From Taenia hydatigena (Eukaryota; Platyhelminthes; Cestoda; Cyclophyllidea; Taeniidae), in assembly GCA_036345935.2 (NCBI GenBank), contig JADWOT020001308.1:1-64000 (forward strand): a stretch of 64,000 nt of DNA. Direction: 5' to 3'. The translations under genes were made by a program, and so were the position numbers. The notes under the pieces are model-generated. The model was not told the DNA's origin. It did not search any database and saw only the letters and a list, made by a program, of their open reading frames with translations. Positions within the stretch are counted from its first letter, which is position 1. Each line of letters starts with the position of its first letter. Of the stretch, positions 36,901 through 50,037 are shown one piece after another.

Positions 36901-39900
36901 AGAGTTTCGTGCCTAAGTAATGAGGTAACGGCCAATTCGCATTGCCACAGAGAGGTGTCTTTAAAATGGCAGACATTCCTTAATACGTGCTCTAAATGCG
37001 GCCTTGTCTGCACAATTCACGAGTCAAGGGAACAGGAAGCAACAGAATGACTGATATTATACAAACTGTTGCTTTAAATGCCATCGAATACCCTTTTGAA
37101 TGAGTTGCCAGTACAATTTAATTTAACTGATCAGATGAACTGTTGGCAAATTAAAGTCACAGCATGCATAACTTGCTCCCGATTAAAGGGGACACAACAA
37201 CCCTAGACAAAAACTAGCAGAGATGTCATTTCTCTAGACAAGAAGCTTTGGTTAACTAATAACTACTATGCCGTTGGTTAGCAGAGCATTCCAGTTCAAG
37301 GCAGTTCAGCGTTTGGTTTGTGTTGGGTAAGTCGAAAAGCCCTTGTCAGCAAGTAAAAATGGGAGAAGTAAGATGGATCAAACTGGACTTTGCTTTAGCT
37401 ATTCTGACTCATCAGTCTAGTGTCTGCTTTCGTATATCCATTCTCTGGTCCCTTGTCTGGTGCACTGCTATGTAAAGCCATAAATACTTCAGATTCGTCA
37501 ACTGTGATACCAAGTAACCAAAGATATGGAGCAGTTTTGGACTGCCAGCAACCTCTATCCAACCATCTCATTTCCATCCTTTCCTTATTCCAACTTTTAT
37601 AATCTGGTAGCTCATGAGAAAATGTAATTAAACTAGAGAAATAGAGGCGATACCGGAGAGAGATGTCAATGTACCCCCTTGGAAGGAAGAAGCAGCATCT
37701 AGTTTGGTTGACTGTTTCTCACCCATTGCAGGAATTCCGGCCTGCTTCGTCAGCATCGGTTTGCCAGCTCTAAGAATCTCAGCAATACATCCATCCAACA
37801 ATACATTAATATCTTGTTGCTGTTGCTGCTTAAATAGGCTGCTAATCTTAATCCGACCTGAGGAATGCATAGCAACAAAGACCATCCCCATTTGGTTCTG
37901 ATAGACTGTACTGACCGGCTTTTTGTCAAATTGTAGAGAAATTTCAAACCTAAAGGTCGGCTTTCCTACTTAGTTACCCATCAGGCGCACTCAAATTCAA
38001 ATACTTCTTTTAAGGACAGAAGAATGGTGTGGCCTGACACGTCGCGAATCGCTAACTTGTTTATAAACTAGGGTCATCAATTGACTTCGTCCCCACTGAA
38101 GTCGGTTATTTCTGCTATTTTGCCCAAGCAGCAATAAATTCGGGGATTTAGGGACAATGGTCTCAGGTGGCCGATTAGCTCTCCTCAATTTCATTGTTGT
38201 GACAAATCCTGACATTGTAAGTGTTTCTTGTGGTAGAATGTCACAAAGACCCAAACAAAGACCCAAGGTTGCAACTCTGGCATCATACCCTTGTATTCTT
38301 AATTAGCTTTGTATTCCTTCCGCGCGAGCGCTGGTTATTCATCTAGAGGCAATTTCAGTAGAAGACGTCTTATCCCTAAATTCCACTTTAACTCATGGCA
38401 TCCTATTCTACTATTGCAAATAACAGTTACCGTCCATTGTTTTGCAGGGTCTTAAATGCGATCGTTCACTTATTTGAATCCCTGATCTCCCCTGCCTTAT
38501 TTGGGTAGCCAACAAGTGGAGGCAAAGGTAGCGACTAGAAGAGGTGGTAAGGCTAAAATCACCCCCGCTTGCTTTGTGGATGGATGGTCGCATGGCTGCG
38601 TCTTGCGCGTTGTCGATCTAGAAAGTGCTGACTAAACTGCTTGTTCGTGTTCCTACTTTTGCGCGGGTTTTTCGGGGTAACAGGCTGAGTTGAATCTGGG
38701 TGGCATAAAATACTAGGAAAGAAATTCAGGGCCCATTAGACAGCATCGTACGAAGATCATGACCCATGTGAGTGTGTTATGATGCAGAAGCTTAGGCCCT
38801 TGTATACATTTTGAAGAGTCGATGCGATAGCGTGTTATACGCTTAAATCTGCAGTGTGTCGGACATTATAGCATTTGATGGCTCTATTTGCCCTACTAAT
38901 TGACAATCAGTGGAATAGATTATTGGAAATGCAAAATCATCTTAATAATCTGTCAACCCTCGTCTATTAAGTTTGTTTTTATATTGTACCTTCAAGAATG
39001 TTGTTCGCATTTTATTTTGATGCAATAGTTCTAACTGCGAACTCATACTCATTCCATTAACATTCAAAAATTTAATTCTACCATTTGTATTGTCCTTAGA
39101 AGTAAAATAACGTGTTTTGGGTTTTCGCTCATTCACAGCAAATGGCCTTATATTGTGGGCGTGATTGGAATCGCATTAACCAAACCAGTAAAGGTGGACT
39201 CCTTTGTCATTTTTGGTTGCGGACTTTGAAATTAAACCTCTTTGAGTGGTCTCACTGGACCTGCTTTTCTTCGTGATTCTAGGTCTCGTTTCAGCCAATT
39301 TTACCAGTAACTGACACTCCTTCCTCTTGCATTTAAAGCTAAAAGACGTCTATAATATTCGGTAGAAACTGCAGGACAGATGGTTGTTAACTGTACACCA
39401 TGAGAGTTTCGGACTACCTTATTTGGTAAACTTTTTTTACTCTCTGAAGTAGATATCATAGTGGGAGATGATGAAAATTAACCAACTGCACTCACATGGT
39501 AAAAATCGAAGAGACACCAACGACAAATTCTCGGCTCTCGCTACTTCTACTGCAGTCACATGGTAAATGTCGATGTGTACTAACCCGCATCAACGTAGCA
39601 CAACCTCCATGGAGGTAAGCAGTCCAGAGGCTGCCACGTGACACGGTTGCCAGCGTCTACATGCCTTCATTGCTCACCCTTTCTTCCATTTCACTTGCCA
39701 ACACACCTATCCACTGCATCATCACAGCAAATGCATGCTGGTCCTCTTTCGCCTGCAATTCAATCCTGCCAATCGTAGAGTCACAATTACCTTGACACAA
39801 TCATTCACAATGAAGTGTTTCGATGCAATTTCCACTAGCATGCCCACACGCATGCCTTGGTGGCCATGCAGACGTGCATGATTGCAGTGCAGTTGGTGGG

Positions 39901-41620
39901 CTCACCAAAAGGCTAAAGCATGAAAGCCTTTCACATTGACGACTTATTTGTTTGGATAGGATGAAGGCCATGGCGATGGCGTGATTGGTTGTAAAGGCGA
40001 TGCGTGATGAGAAGTGGCATGGCTGTAGAGACGTGGCACTTATGAGCAGGGAAGGGAGCGGGTGAATGAGGAGGATGAGGAGGAGGAGGAGGATAACGTT
40101 GGGTGGGGAGTAAGAAAGGACAAATGAATAAAGTGTGCCAGCAACCGCGCGTCCTCGGGCTTTCCACTATGCTGCAACACGCACGTACTAACTTGCACCG
40201 AAGTAGCACCGCCTCAAAATTATGAGCCTTAGTAATCCTCTAAATTTAATAAAAATGCAGTTCAATACTTGGCAAACGTTGAATTGATGGTCATCATAAC
40301 GCAATCCCTTTTCGAGTCAGAAAAATATCCGCCTGGCTCGTCATATCTATAAAAGTTATGTTTTTTGGTGTATTCTTCCATATATAATGGTGGAAGCAAG
40401 GCGAAATATGATTATGGTCATTTGTGGTATTACGGCTTTAAAAGTGTCTTGTCATGAGCATCAAACACATTTGCCACGGCAATACGGTTCTTATTTTTGT
40501 ATCTAAATTTACTACATGTTGATAATTGGCTTCGTCTAGATTTGGTTAGCACGAGTTTGTCCAACTCTGCAAGATGAGTTAAGCTGGACGTTCCATTCCT
40601 CCTAAGTGTACTCCTTCAGCGTCATTCAAATGCTTACCGATCGTAACTTTTCTTAAAATGCAAACTAAAGCAAATTATTGCCAGCGGCCTGGTTTCAATT
40701 ATATAAAACTTTACTTCCGCAAATCTCACCACCTCCAGACTTGACGTCGGCCATATAATTTGCACCATGAAGGAACCAATGACACCACATAAATTGTACG
40801 ACTGAACAAAAAATCAAAGAAGATGCCGAAGAGTCTATCAGTATTGCTGGTAAAATGAGTAGTTAATAAGCCTTCCTACCTTTAGAATTTCCAAATATAT
40901 TTGAGGCAAAAAACAGCCCGTGCAATTAACTGCAATTAAGGTTGCACACTAAAAGTCCAAAACCGAATATTTGATCAGTATTTTCTTATGATCTGGAAGG
41001 CAGGTGGATCTTCGTACATACCGCACACATACACCGGACAAATACCAAGTTTAATGCCAAGCTCGCTTTTAGCACTTTGTAAAAAGAACAAAGAGCAGTG
41101 AATGCATGTTAACACCGCTGGCAGAATGGCAGGCATACTTTGTCACAGCCAAACAGAATCACTTCTGTTAATCGTAATTACACGCATAAAATATGCAGCA
41201 GGAATTAATGCTTTTATAAGGCAAATATTTATGGGGCATGCTATGATCAGATCTAGCAAACCCTGTTAGTATCGCCAAAGTTATGTTTTGTAATTGTCTT
41301 CGATAGCCAAAGACTAGCAAACCAGTGGTTGTGAGATATTATGTGTCAAGTATCTTGTGCGTTCTTAACACTGCTCTACCAATAGCAATTAAAGGTGTAC
41401 AAGCTTTAATTGTTTGCCATATGAAATGCTTATGAGGTCATTCACTGTCGTGACTATATCAATTCACACGTTTCCTAGCCCTTCCTTCAGCATCACCACC
41501 TCGGTTCAGCTGACAGTCTTTGCAACTGCACTTCCAACTGGGATGCCGTTGCTACTTAATTGCTATTCAGTAGGAGTATTTGCTCATGATTTCTCATAGT
41601 GTAATTACTGGCGTTACTCA
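18961..41620. other. long AT-rich stretch with no supported gene
   Basis: About 22 kb with only short, scattered open frames on both strands. None combines a protein-like sequence, paired splice signals and a recognisable domain. Small features seen are a GCTGT-rich run near 29909-29930, a GTGC run at 31618-31631 and a GTTGCT run near 37813-37830. I see no tRNA-like, CRISPR-like or satellite structure. It may be intergenic or very long introns. Confidence 0.4.
40060..40098. repeat. GAG/GAT purine-rich microsatellite
   Basis: Imperfect run of GAGGAG/GATGAG units on the + strand within a longer purine-rich stretch (about 40040-40110). On the minus strand it reads as a poly-proline-like frame, which I take as a composition effect. 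Confidence 0.7.
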
Positions 41621-41689
41621 TGATTCCTCCTCTGCTCTTCTGCCACTCTTACCATGAAAAGGTTAAACTATTCTAGATGTCTTTAGCAT

Positions 41690-41775
41690 GGCAGAAAGAA
41701 GACATGAAGTAGCTGCGTCTCAGGCTCTGGGGAGCTACTACGCCGTCCTCCCGCCTCGGTCTACAAAGCATATTT
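41690..41775. repeat. dispersed repeat, copy 1 (relative at 60540)
   Basis: The blocks CTCAGGCTCTGGGGAG and CCTCGGTCTACAAAGCATAT match CTCAGGCCCTAGGGAG and CCTCTGGCCTACAAAGCACAT near 60547-60630, in the same order and orientation, with an extra ~20 bases between them in the second copy. Boundaries are unclear and no frame is shared. Family unknown. Confidence 0.5.
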
Positions 41776-44689
41776 AAAGGACACAAATATTACAGCTGTT
41801 TTGGAAACATAGGGGTCATCAGCCAAACGTGCGTATTAGCCAGCGTAGACGCGTGCGCTAACGGCTAACTCGTGAGCACATACACTTGCCATATGATCTG
41901 TGGACAGAACATCTCTTTGGGTGTGCCTGACTATCCCCGTGTAACCCTTTCATGCTAAGGCTTGCGGCCCAGAAAACTATTTTTGTATGCATCTCTTATT
42001 AATAAAGTCGCACGAAATGAATTTAGAGGCTATAATTAACTCAAACGCCTTCATATTTTGTTAGTCTGAAAAGCTTTAGGGACAGTCGAATTTAAAATAT
42101 CGCATTAAACTTCCGTCAAGGTTTTGTTCTGCTCACATTTTAATAATCGTCGTATTTCGCGTAAAGCCTGGTGAATTTGCAGTAAAACTTTAAATTACTT
42201 ATGCTGGTTGAAGAGACGCAGACATAATGAGTATCCAATAAACCTTCCTCATCCAGAGAGGTGCGGAAATGCCCCACCGTTTTTTCATGCATTCCTTCAT
42301 ATGCAGCAGGCGACTCATTCCCATTTTAGTCGTTAATTCTTCAAAATTTACCAGTTATGCACAGAGTTGTCCCATGCCATAAAATCGGTAACTATCATCT
42401 GTAGGGTAACAGCATCAGGGAAGCACATAAGGGGTTGGCACTTTTTACTATCAAGCTTCGTCTAGACTCTGCGTAACAGGCAATAAGTAAAGCCTTAGCG
42501 TCAGCAGGATAGAACAGGCATCAACTTACAGATTAGCTTAGCTTAACTTGGATTTTTAAGCCAATTTAACACTCGTTACGATTGGGTATTTAGGCAGGAG
42601 GAGAACAATGCCAAACTTAATGTCACACAAATGAAGATGCACATCTGCATACGTAAGAAGGTGAACGCAAATTTGCGTTTCTTTTAAGTGACGTCAAATC
42701 AGTGGGCTAAGAAGATACCAACAACTTTTACGTAATACTTTATCTAAAACATCGCATTTATTCATCCATCCCTAGAACAAATGCTGTTGAAAGGATGTTG
42801 AATGAATGAATTCGTTCCCGAAAGGATTGAGTGCATTTCATCAGTAACTAACCTTACGTCATTTGTGATTCAGTGTGGATTCTAAAAGCGATTTTAATTG
42901 GTGTAAAATGGACTGCAGACCAAAGTCAATCTGCGTGTCCATCTAACTGTTGCATAGTGGATGCTGGGCTTGAGTGCCTGTCGAATTTAGATCTGAGCGT
43001 GAGTCCGTTCGTGGATATATGCCAGTCACTCGACCAGCCATGTCACGTGTGCCTACTAGTAACTGATTGACAATGGACTTGAAGTGACCGATATTGCGTC
43101 TTGAGTACAGCTAACGAAGTAGTCAGACAATCGAGAGCAGAAGAAAGTATAGGAGGCGAATCAGCACCCATGGAAAACTGAACAGGAACGTCTTTCTGAT
43201 TTGAGAGATATATCAACACATAATAATTGTTAGCATCCTTTTCAATAAATCTGTTCGTATTTCTGTATTCTACGTATCGTGCATCAATAGGGAGGACCCT
43301 TTTGTGCATTAATGAGAAGAGACCGGAACGACAATAAATGTATTTGTCGTGATATTGTAGTTTACCATTATTTGTCTTTTTATTTCTAAATAAGGAAGGA
43401 AGATTGTCAGCCCAATCATTGTCTGGATCAGTGGTGTCTGCAATGGAAAAACAGCGCGTCTGACAAACACGAATTTTGGGCTATAATATCCTAAGTGGGT
43501 ACATTAGTCGAGAGTTTGCATAGACTCACATTAAGGCCAAAGACAGTATTAGGATCATGGAGGCGAAAAGGGATGCGTTGTCTAATAGGGTGTAGGTGGA
43601 TCCGTCAGTGATAATAGTTGCGGACGATGAGACATTCCCTCCTGATGATATCATTAAAGGATTTGACGCGTGCGATGGGCTTATTGTGGAGGTTGCAGCC
43701 AAAATTTCTCCTTCCGTTCAAAATAACAAAATTCGCCTATCACACCTTTCATTACCCAAATGCTAATTAATTGCCAATTGTGCATGACAAGACGATCAGG
43801 CCTGCCTCACTAAGCGCACCTGCCTTAACCTCTGTGGTCGAATAATCCAAGTGAATTCAAGAGGATTCTGCTGTGGGCTAATGTCTGTTAAAAGGGGCCA
43901 TTTTGTTAATATTTTAGCATTTGCTATATCGAGATGGTTTGCCTTCTGTCGAGCATAGTGCAATAGCGCTTACCATGTTGCTATATTTAACAGTGTCTGC
44001 AGACATTTCCGAGCCAGCCTGCTGATTGGACGCAGCAACGGTGACAGAAACTGTTTTTCATGGCATTAGGCCTCTGAAGACGTAACTTTTATCTAAGCGT
44101 GTGTTGACGCTGCCGCTTTTCTTACCATCGCACCGCAAAACGACAAAGTAACTAGTGATGTTGTCGATAGGCTTAAGCTACGCATCCTACGACTCATTCG
44201 TAAGTCCTGTGGAACATCCTCATCTACAAAAATAAAAACACAAGGATTTGCCATTGGATTTCGGCATATGGCGAAACTTTACGTATTGCACTGTGCCCTC
44301 AAGTGTCACCAATAAAATGGGATTAATGTGTAGCGTTCAAGCATAAAGGCGGATGGAAGAATAACTAAGATTAATGCTGTACAACACAGACCTGCACGCC
44401 GTTTCAGGCGCCGATAAGTCAGCAAAAGACCAAAAATGTCAGGCGAATTGAGTCTATGCTGAGGAATATCATGTTGCCAGCAAGCATATCTCACTGTAAG
44501 ACATTCTGGGTCACACGTGGTGCATAGTCTATGATTGCAAGCTTTTTTAAGACCGTTGAAGAGGTCGCCTTATCTTTTGATACTCAGAAATGTGTATCAG
44601 AACGGACAAAACTACAAAAGCACAGAAAGTTTTACATGCCTGCGATAATAACCTTTACCTCCATCCTAATCTCTTAATAATCCCCAACC

Positions 44690-45200
44690 TCTCAATTTGT
44701 CGTTCAAAATACATCAAAGAGCCAACGGGAATACAAATCATGGAAATCAAGGGGTAAGTTTTGCCATCATTCTCTCCTATCTTTCTGCTCACCCTGATCT
44801 TCTCACTAACCCCATTTACGTGTGTCGTCGTTCCAGCATTGCCACAACTAGTGCTCTAGTGTATTTCACCTATCAAGGTGATCTATGGGTAGGTTTTCAA
44901 GTGTTTTGCTTGATTGGAACTCACATCTCTTCCACACGGACTTTTTCTGCATGCTTAACTCGAAAGCATTGCTTGGGAAGTGATTACACGAAGGCATTCA
45001 GGAGCATGTGGGAGAAAGAAGGCTCAAATAGGGAACGCAGTGCCACACGGCTGTGCAAAACTACCTACGATGGTCATTCTCAAGCCTTCCTTTCACTTCT
45101 CTCAACTCAGATTTAGATTCACACGGCACGTAGAACCAACAGAAATCTTCAAGAAAGGCGAAGGCGATTCGTCTCTTGCTTCGCCATCAATACATGTTAA
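44690..45200 (+). pseudogene. damaged copy of the 4-6.6 kb gene, 5' half
   Basis: This resembles both blocks of the 3.8-5.5 kb duplication. The donor region AAATCAAGGG|GTAAGTTTTGCC at 44744-44765 matches ATTAGGG|GTAAGTTATGCC at 5323-5341. The CAACTAGTGC...TTTCAC-TATCAA patch matches 4254-4280, and the GAAGGCAT-CAGGAG-ATGTGG-AGAAAG patch matches 4392-4420. The aligned reading frames are interrupted (TAG shortly after the acceptor at 45112; a frame offset near 45020). No hydrophobic first exon is seen. The 139-codon open frame at 44697-45116 runs through a donor and intron-like sequence, so I do not take it as a protein. Confidence 0.55.
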
Positions 45201-45539
45201 TTGTGCGGATGCTGGGCAAAGACGTTTATCAGTCAGAGCGACGCACTACAACTAACAAGCCATGAATTAGATGACGGACTCAATAAACGATGGCTTTGAG
45301 ATTAGCGATCGAAAAGTAGCAGTGCTTCCAAATCTTCACATTGTCACAGCAATACAGGCCACCTGTAGCAGAGTGCGTTGAAATTTGCAAAAGGTACACA
45401 CACATCGACTAAACGCTGTTGGTCAAAGTTTGCTATAAGACGCATCAAGCCAAATAGTTCTTATTCTAAAGGATGGTAAATTAAAACGCAGTAAAAGATC
45501 CCCGAGTTGCTGCCGAGATTCTCTTAGTTCTTTGTCGCT

Positions 45540-45775
45540 GACATGAGGTCCCCTTATATCGACCAAATTCCACTTTATCACTATCTGACTTGAAAACTCC
45601 TCAGAACAAATGCAGGAGCTATCTGGTTTGACATTTCGCCTTTTTACACTGAATACTTAAAATTGGTTTTAACAAGCACTGCGTTGATGCCGCAATAGCA
45701 CAGGCCACCATGTTATTAAGAGGCGATGCTCATCCACAGAATGCACCAAATTCGCCATTATCTGAGTCAGACAAT
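45540..45775. repeat. isolated relic of the 6.7-9.8 kb satellite
   Basis: The stretch around GTTGATGCCGCAATAGCACAGGCC and GGCGATGCTCATCCACAGAATG matches diverged units of the array, such as 9139-9215 with GATGCCGCGATAACACAGAC and GGCGCTCACATGCACAATAC. The preceding TCACTATCTGA block resembles 7217-7237. About one to one and a half units are recognisable. Its presence inside the split gene copy links the satellite and the gene duplication. Confidence 0.6.
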
Positions 45776-45791
45776 CAGCGAATAATTTCAC

Positions 45792-46046
45792 CAAAAATAT
45801 GTGATAATTCCACAAATAATCGTCTGCATCTGTGCACGCATTATACGTAAACATGCTTACATCCGCATCTTGAAAGTGAAGAGAACCTACTTTGCGGGTG
45901 ACCAAAGAAGCATCTTCAGCGCAAGATGCCTGTCCTGCACCACCTGGGACACATTGTACGTTCGTAGCAATTAATTTCGGTGAAAAACAAAGCAAATACA
46001 CGAGAACCCACAAAGCGCTTGCGGTGCATTTAAAGTGTATTACAAG
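45792..46046 (-). CDS. weak candidate exon with hydrophobic segment
   Basis: An open minus-strand frame contains a hydrophobic run (ALWVLVYLLCFSPKLIA) followed by a hydrophilic, Cys-containing part (CVPGGAGQASCAEDAS, then MFTYNACTDADDYLW). That is the order expected of a secreted protein, with a GTGAAA donor-like site after 45792. There is no in-frame ATG before the hydrophobic run (a TGA precedes it), so it would have to be an internal exon, and no good acceptor is visible. The frame beyond 45792 enters the satellite relic. Quite possibly chance. Confidence 0.2.
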
Positions 46047-48614
46047 CACTGACTGGATCTGGCCTCATCCTTTCCCGTAACTGTTGTGCAGGGAAGCGAT
46101 AGTCACATAATTGATCAAAACTTGAAGTAGGCACCTGAGCAAAGCTTGCCTAAAAATATCAGTTTTCTTGATTTGCACTGCAATTTCCGGACCACTTTCT
46201 TCCTCTTGTCCCCCCTTGTCCTCTACTCAAGGATTTCATTAAAGTGGTGATGCCTAGGATACGCACTGATTACCGTGTGTTCCTTATTCCTTTACGAAGC
46301 CATTGCGCCGAGGATGGACCAAACACGTGGGGCGTGGATTTTATGTCTTTGACCAGTCGTGACCATCCCTCTGTGTTGCGATTTGAACAAATATGACAAG
46401 ATGCTAAAGGCGTGAAAATAGCTCGCAGAAGAATCGACCAAACTTGGTAGACCTGAGACCGAATGTTGTAGGGTAGGAAGCTGATTGGTGACATTGCACT
46501 GCAAGGTGATTGATTTAATCAGCAAGGAATGGCTAGTTCCAAAATGGCACTTAAAGGGTAAGCTTTGGACAGCGTGTGGATCTGTCGACAATTGAGGTTG
46601 GGTGATATAATGTATATTCTGCACAAATAATCAGCTTTTGTGCATATACACATAGTCTACAATGCATCCGGGTACACGGGACGATCCAAGCAGTTAGGAC
46701 ATTCAACTTTGTCCTATGTATGAAAAAAGGCGTTCGCCATCTTCGAAATAAAAAGGATACCTGGTTTCTCATGAACATTTGGATATTGAGAAAACGAACT
46801 GATTCTACGGCTGCCGGAAACTACTTATTTGTAAAAATCACCACGTCAAGAAATGTATAAGCATGGACCGCAGCCTAATCTGAGTCAAAGGAAGTCGAAG
46901 CAGGTTTTGGGTGGTTCTCATGCACGGCCTTCCCCTACAGAGCCCATTACTAATAAATAACACATTAACTTCTCACTAGGCATCCTCTTTTCTTCCTCAT
47001 TCCATCAGACTGATTTCCGCTAAGTTTATATCTTCTTTTATTGTTGACGTAGCTTAATAACTAACCGAATCGTAATTTCTGCCCTTCGATCTTCCATAGC
47101 ATCAGCGTTAGTGATCGCAAAATAGGGTATTACATAGGCAATTTGCACCAAGTCTCTCATTCTGCTCTTTAAGCATCGTAAGTTCTTACGTTAACAAACG
47201 ATAGTCATTATGCTTCACTTCTCCATCTTTCCGTGGTTTAATTATCTTTGAAGTATGTGCAGTAAAAAAAAAACATTTGTAAGGAATGAAAAAAATAAGC
47301 TGTTCTAATCTCCACCTACTCGAATAAAATGTTGAGTTGAATTTCGAGTTAGAAATGCTTTCAGTAATCAGTGCTCTACGGCACTTGGGACGAAGTGCTC
47401 CCATATGAATGCATACGAAGCAGGACTCATCTCTTGGTCGAGGTGAGCCCGCTGAGTAAACTTCGCAATTAGCTGAGTGTTGAAAGAGTTGTTAACTCTG
47501 CTACTGGTCGCAAAGATGATCGCGATTGTCAGGGATACCTACTTTGCACCTCTGTTAGCTTGAATGTTGACGCTTCCTCTCTATTGTTTATAGCAACCTG
47601 TCGAGGCCTCTCTCCCTTTCAAACTTACCTACGACTGATAATATGTCACTCTATTGCTGTGAGTGGTGACAGTGGAAGAAAACGCAGTTGTGCACCTAAA
47701 GTTAGAGAAAGCATTGGTGTGGGATCAAATGGGAACCGGGTTGCATTTGTTTCTTTCATAAAAACGGGGTTGCGAGGTCAATCACTGAGGAAAGTGAATT
47801 GGCTATAAAAGCTCACGTGGAGGAACTGAAGCATAGTAAATGGGTCTGCTACAAGTCTGGCAATCATATACATTCTTCATTTCATAAAGTCGTGGATTTA
47901 CTTAGACAAGGAGAAGGGAGGAAGTTAAGTAATAAAAGGTGCAGTTATGCAACTGCCATTGTATTGGCGATTGTGAGAAGACAAGTACGTTAAATGACCA
48001 ATCATCCAATATGGATAAACATCAAATCCTTTTATTGCATGAAAATGGATCTGTACAAGTTTCTTTTAAAAAAGCAAGCCTCATTATTGACAGTGCACCA
48101 TCGAAAAAATTCAGCTGCTGGCACAATCAGTTGAAGAGAAAGTGTGCTATGTGGTTTGCTTTGATTGGCACCTCCCGACGGTAAAGGGTCCCGGAGAGAA
48201 GTGTATTTTCTGAGAACCTACGATTAGCCTATTAAGTAACATTAAACTACTCTGGGACAATTTCAAGTATGTTGGGGAGACCAATAAAGTGAATTATTTA
48301 GGTTGCCCTAGACCACAGCGTCACCATGGAAGATGCAAATTATTGAAGTCAAATCTGACCTTGTAATTTCTCCTCACCATAATGATTTTGAGTTATTGGT
48401 GCGTGTTTTTCAGGGTGACCATGATGTCTACAATAAAATACTGCTAGACGTCACGTCAAGTTAATTGACTGAACAAGGTTTTATTTTTCCATGTTAGGGT
48501 TGGGACGATTTGCGTGCATTCCCTGCAGGTGCGGCTACCGACTATTCTCATATAGCCAAAGCCATAAGAATAGATTTAAAATTATTTGCCTTGTGATTAA
48601 GACTCTATACTTAC

Positions 48615-48793
48615 AGCCATACCTTGAAGTCTGTTTGGTGAGCCATCTCATGCAGTAATCCGAAAGATATGTAACATTGTAAGATGGATAAGTTTCTGGT
48701 CTGCTCGCCTTTTGTTACCCAAGAAATCGGATCATGGATTGTCTGACCGTGATCGTTAAGCAACGTCACCGGAAGGTAGCGAGACACCCGAGT
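48615..48793 (-). CDS. candidate internal exon on the minus strand
   Basis: Minus-strand acceptor after a pyrimidine-rich stretch (CTCTATTTTCCATCTCGGCTTCAAG), 179 nt, then ATGGCT|GTAAGTAT, a strong donor. It starts in phase 0, ends in phase 2 and is open throughout. The peptide looks natural (TRVSRYLPVTLLNDHGQTIH, with a later SWVTKGEQTRNLSI part). No domain is recognised. The + strand frame at 48734-49018 overlaps and is also open, so the strand is not fully settled; the paired splice sites favour the minus strand. Confidence 0.35.
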
Positions 48794-49638
48794 CTTGAAG
48801 CCGAGATGGAAAATAGAGCAGTCGTTAATGAGTGTTATGCCATTAACAGAGGACTTGGCACAACGCAAAGTTACGAGAGTTCATTTGGACGTTTGCAAAA
48901 GACAGCTGGAGCAGCTGCGCAGATCTCTGTTCTTGTCATCCAGCTCACTTCTGTCCCAGCTTTTTTGGTAATCCTGTGCAATATTGGCTATTCTGATGTC
49001 AAATGTGGTAAACATTAGTAATTTCATTGGAAATGCATTCGTTGGCATATTCATCTAGACAATAACCGAAAGAATCTTTACTCGTGCTTTTACTACACCA
49101 TGCATGGTGCTGAGTCTCCAAATGCTTCTGACCTTCTCCTGTTTTAGCTTTAAAGAATTCATGGCGGCCTGACGCGCTCTAGAATTACCTCCGCTGACGC
49201 ATTACCAATTCCATGTAGTTTCCTGTTGTGATTCTCTGAGAGATTCGTGATTTATCGTGTCGAATATCCCGCCTCTTCTAGAAAGATCTCAGCAGCACTT
49301 CACGTTTATTACTGCATGTTGGCTGGTAGCCATAGTCTTGTGCATAGCGCCATAACTTTGACGAATTTGTCAGCGAGCTGCCGACATTGTTAAAGGTGCG
49401 CAAATGCAGAAAATGTTACAAATGAAAGCAGTGATGTAGATGAGTGCTTTTGGCAAAACAAAGTTTTAAATCACAACTGGAAGGCTTCTCTGGTGACTGT
49501 AGGGAAAGAAAAGACCGAAAGAATTCAATGCCATATGGCATGCTACAAAAGTGTTGGCATTTTCGTGCCGCAACTCTCAGTCCTGTAAGGCGCCTGATCA
49601 ACCACGTGAGCAGTTGAATGTAAGACAAATTCAATCCC

Positions 49639-50037
49639 TTAAAGTAGGCTTAAGCCCCTTGGAACAACAAACCAAGCAAAATAGGCATCAAAAGCTGTTG
49701 CAACGCATCTTCTGAGGTAATAGCACCTAAGCAATAGCAATAAGGTTCCAGCATATACGTGTGCTGATCTAGAATTCGATTTAGAATGGTGTCTAGGACC
49801 CCATTTTACGTTGCGGCTAAAATTAAATTCAATACAGTGATTGCTTACATTTGACAAGACACTTGGAACACCTGATGTAGTAAAACTTGGAATTTTAGCA
49901 AGCGCGTAGCGCCTTATTGCTGCGTAAATGTGGGCCTGCCCACTCTTAATGGAAAGCGTTAAGCACTTTGGATTATCTTTTCTGCTTATCCTCACGCTGC
50001 AATTGCTTTTCATCGTGAACATTTGGGGCCTGTTCAC
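49639..50037 (-). other. 132-codon open frame of uncertain status
   Basis: The frame is open on the minus strand, with a beta-strand-like mix of residues in the first two thirds (CLTLSIKSGQAHIYAAIRRY) and a hydrophobic end. It contains a 32-nt stretch from GTAAGC to TTTTAG (about 49809-49840) that could be a tiny intron. No family is recognised and no flanking splice signals are convincing, so I list it only as a candidate. Confidence 0.2.

Noticed and set aside
39931..40209. 92-codon minus-strand frame with a poly-proline run
   Set aside because: The prolines come from a GAG/GAT purine microsatellite read on the other strand; no splice signals.
44697..45116. 139-codon + strand frame as an intact protein
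   Set aside because: It runs through a GTAAGTT donor and intron-like sequence homologous to introns of the 4-6.6 kb gene, and starts at TTG.
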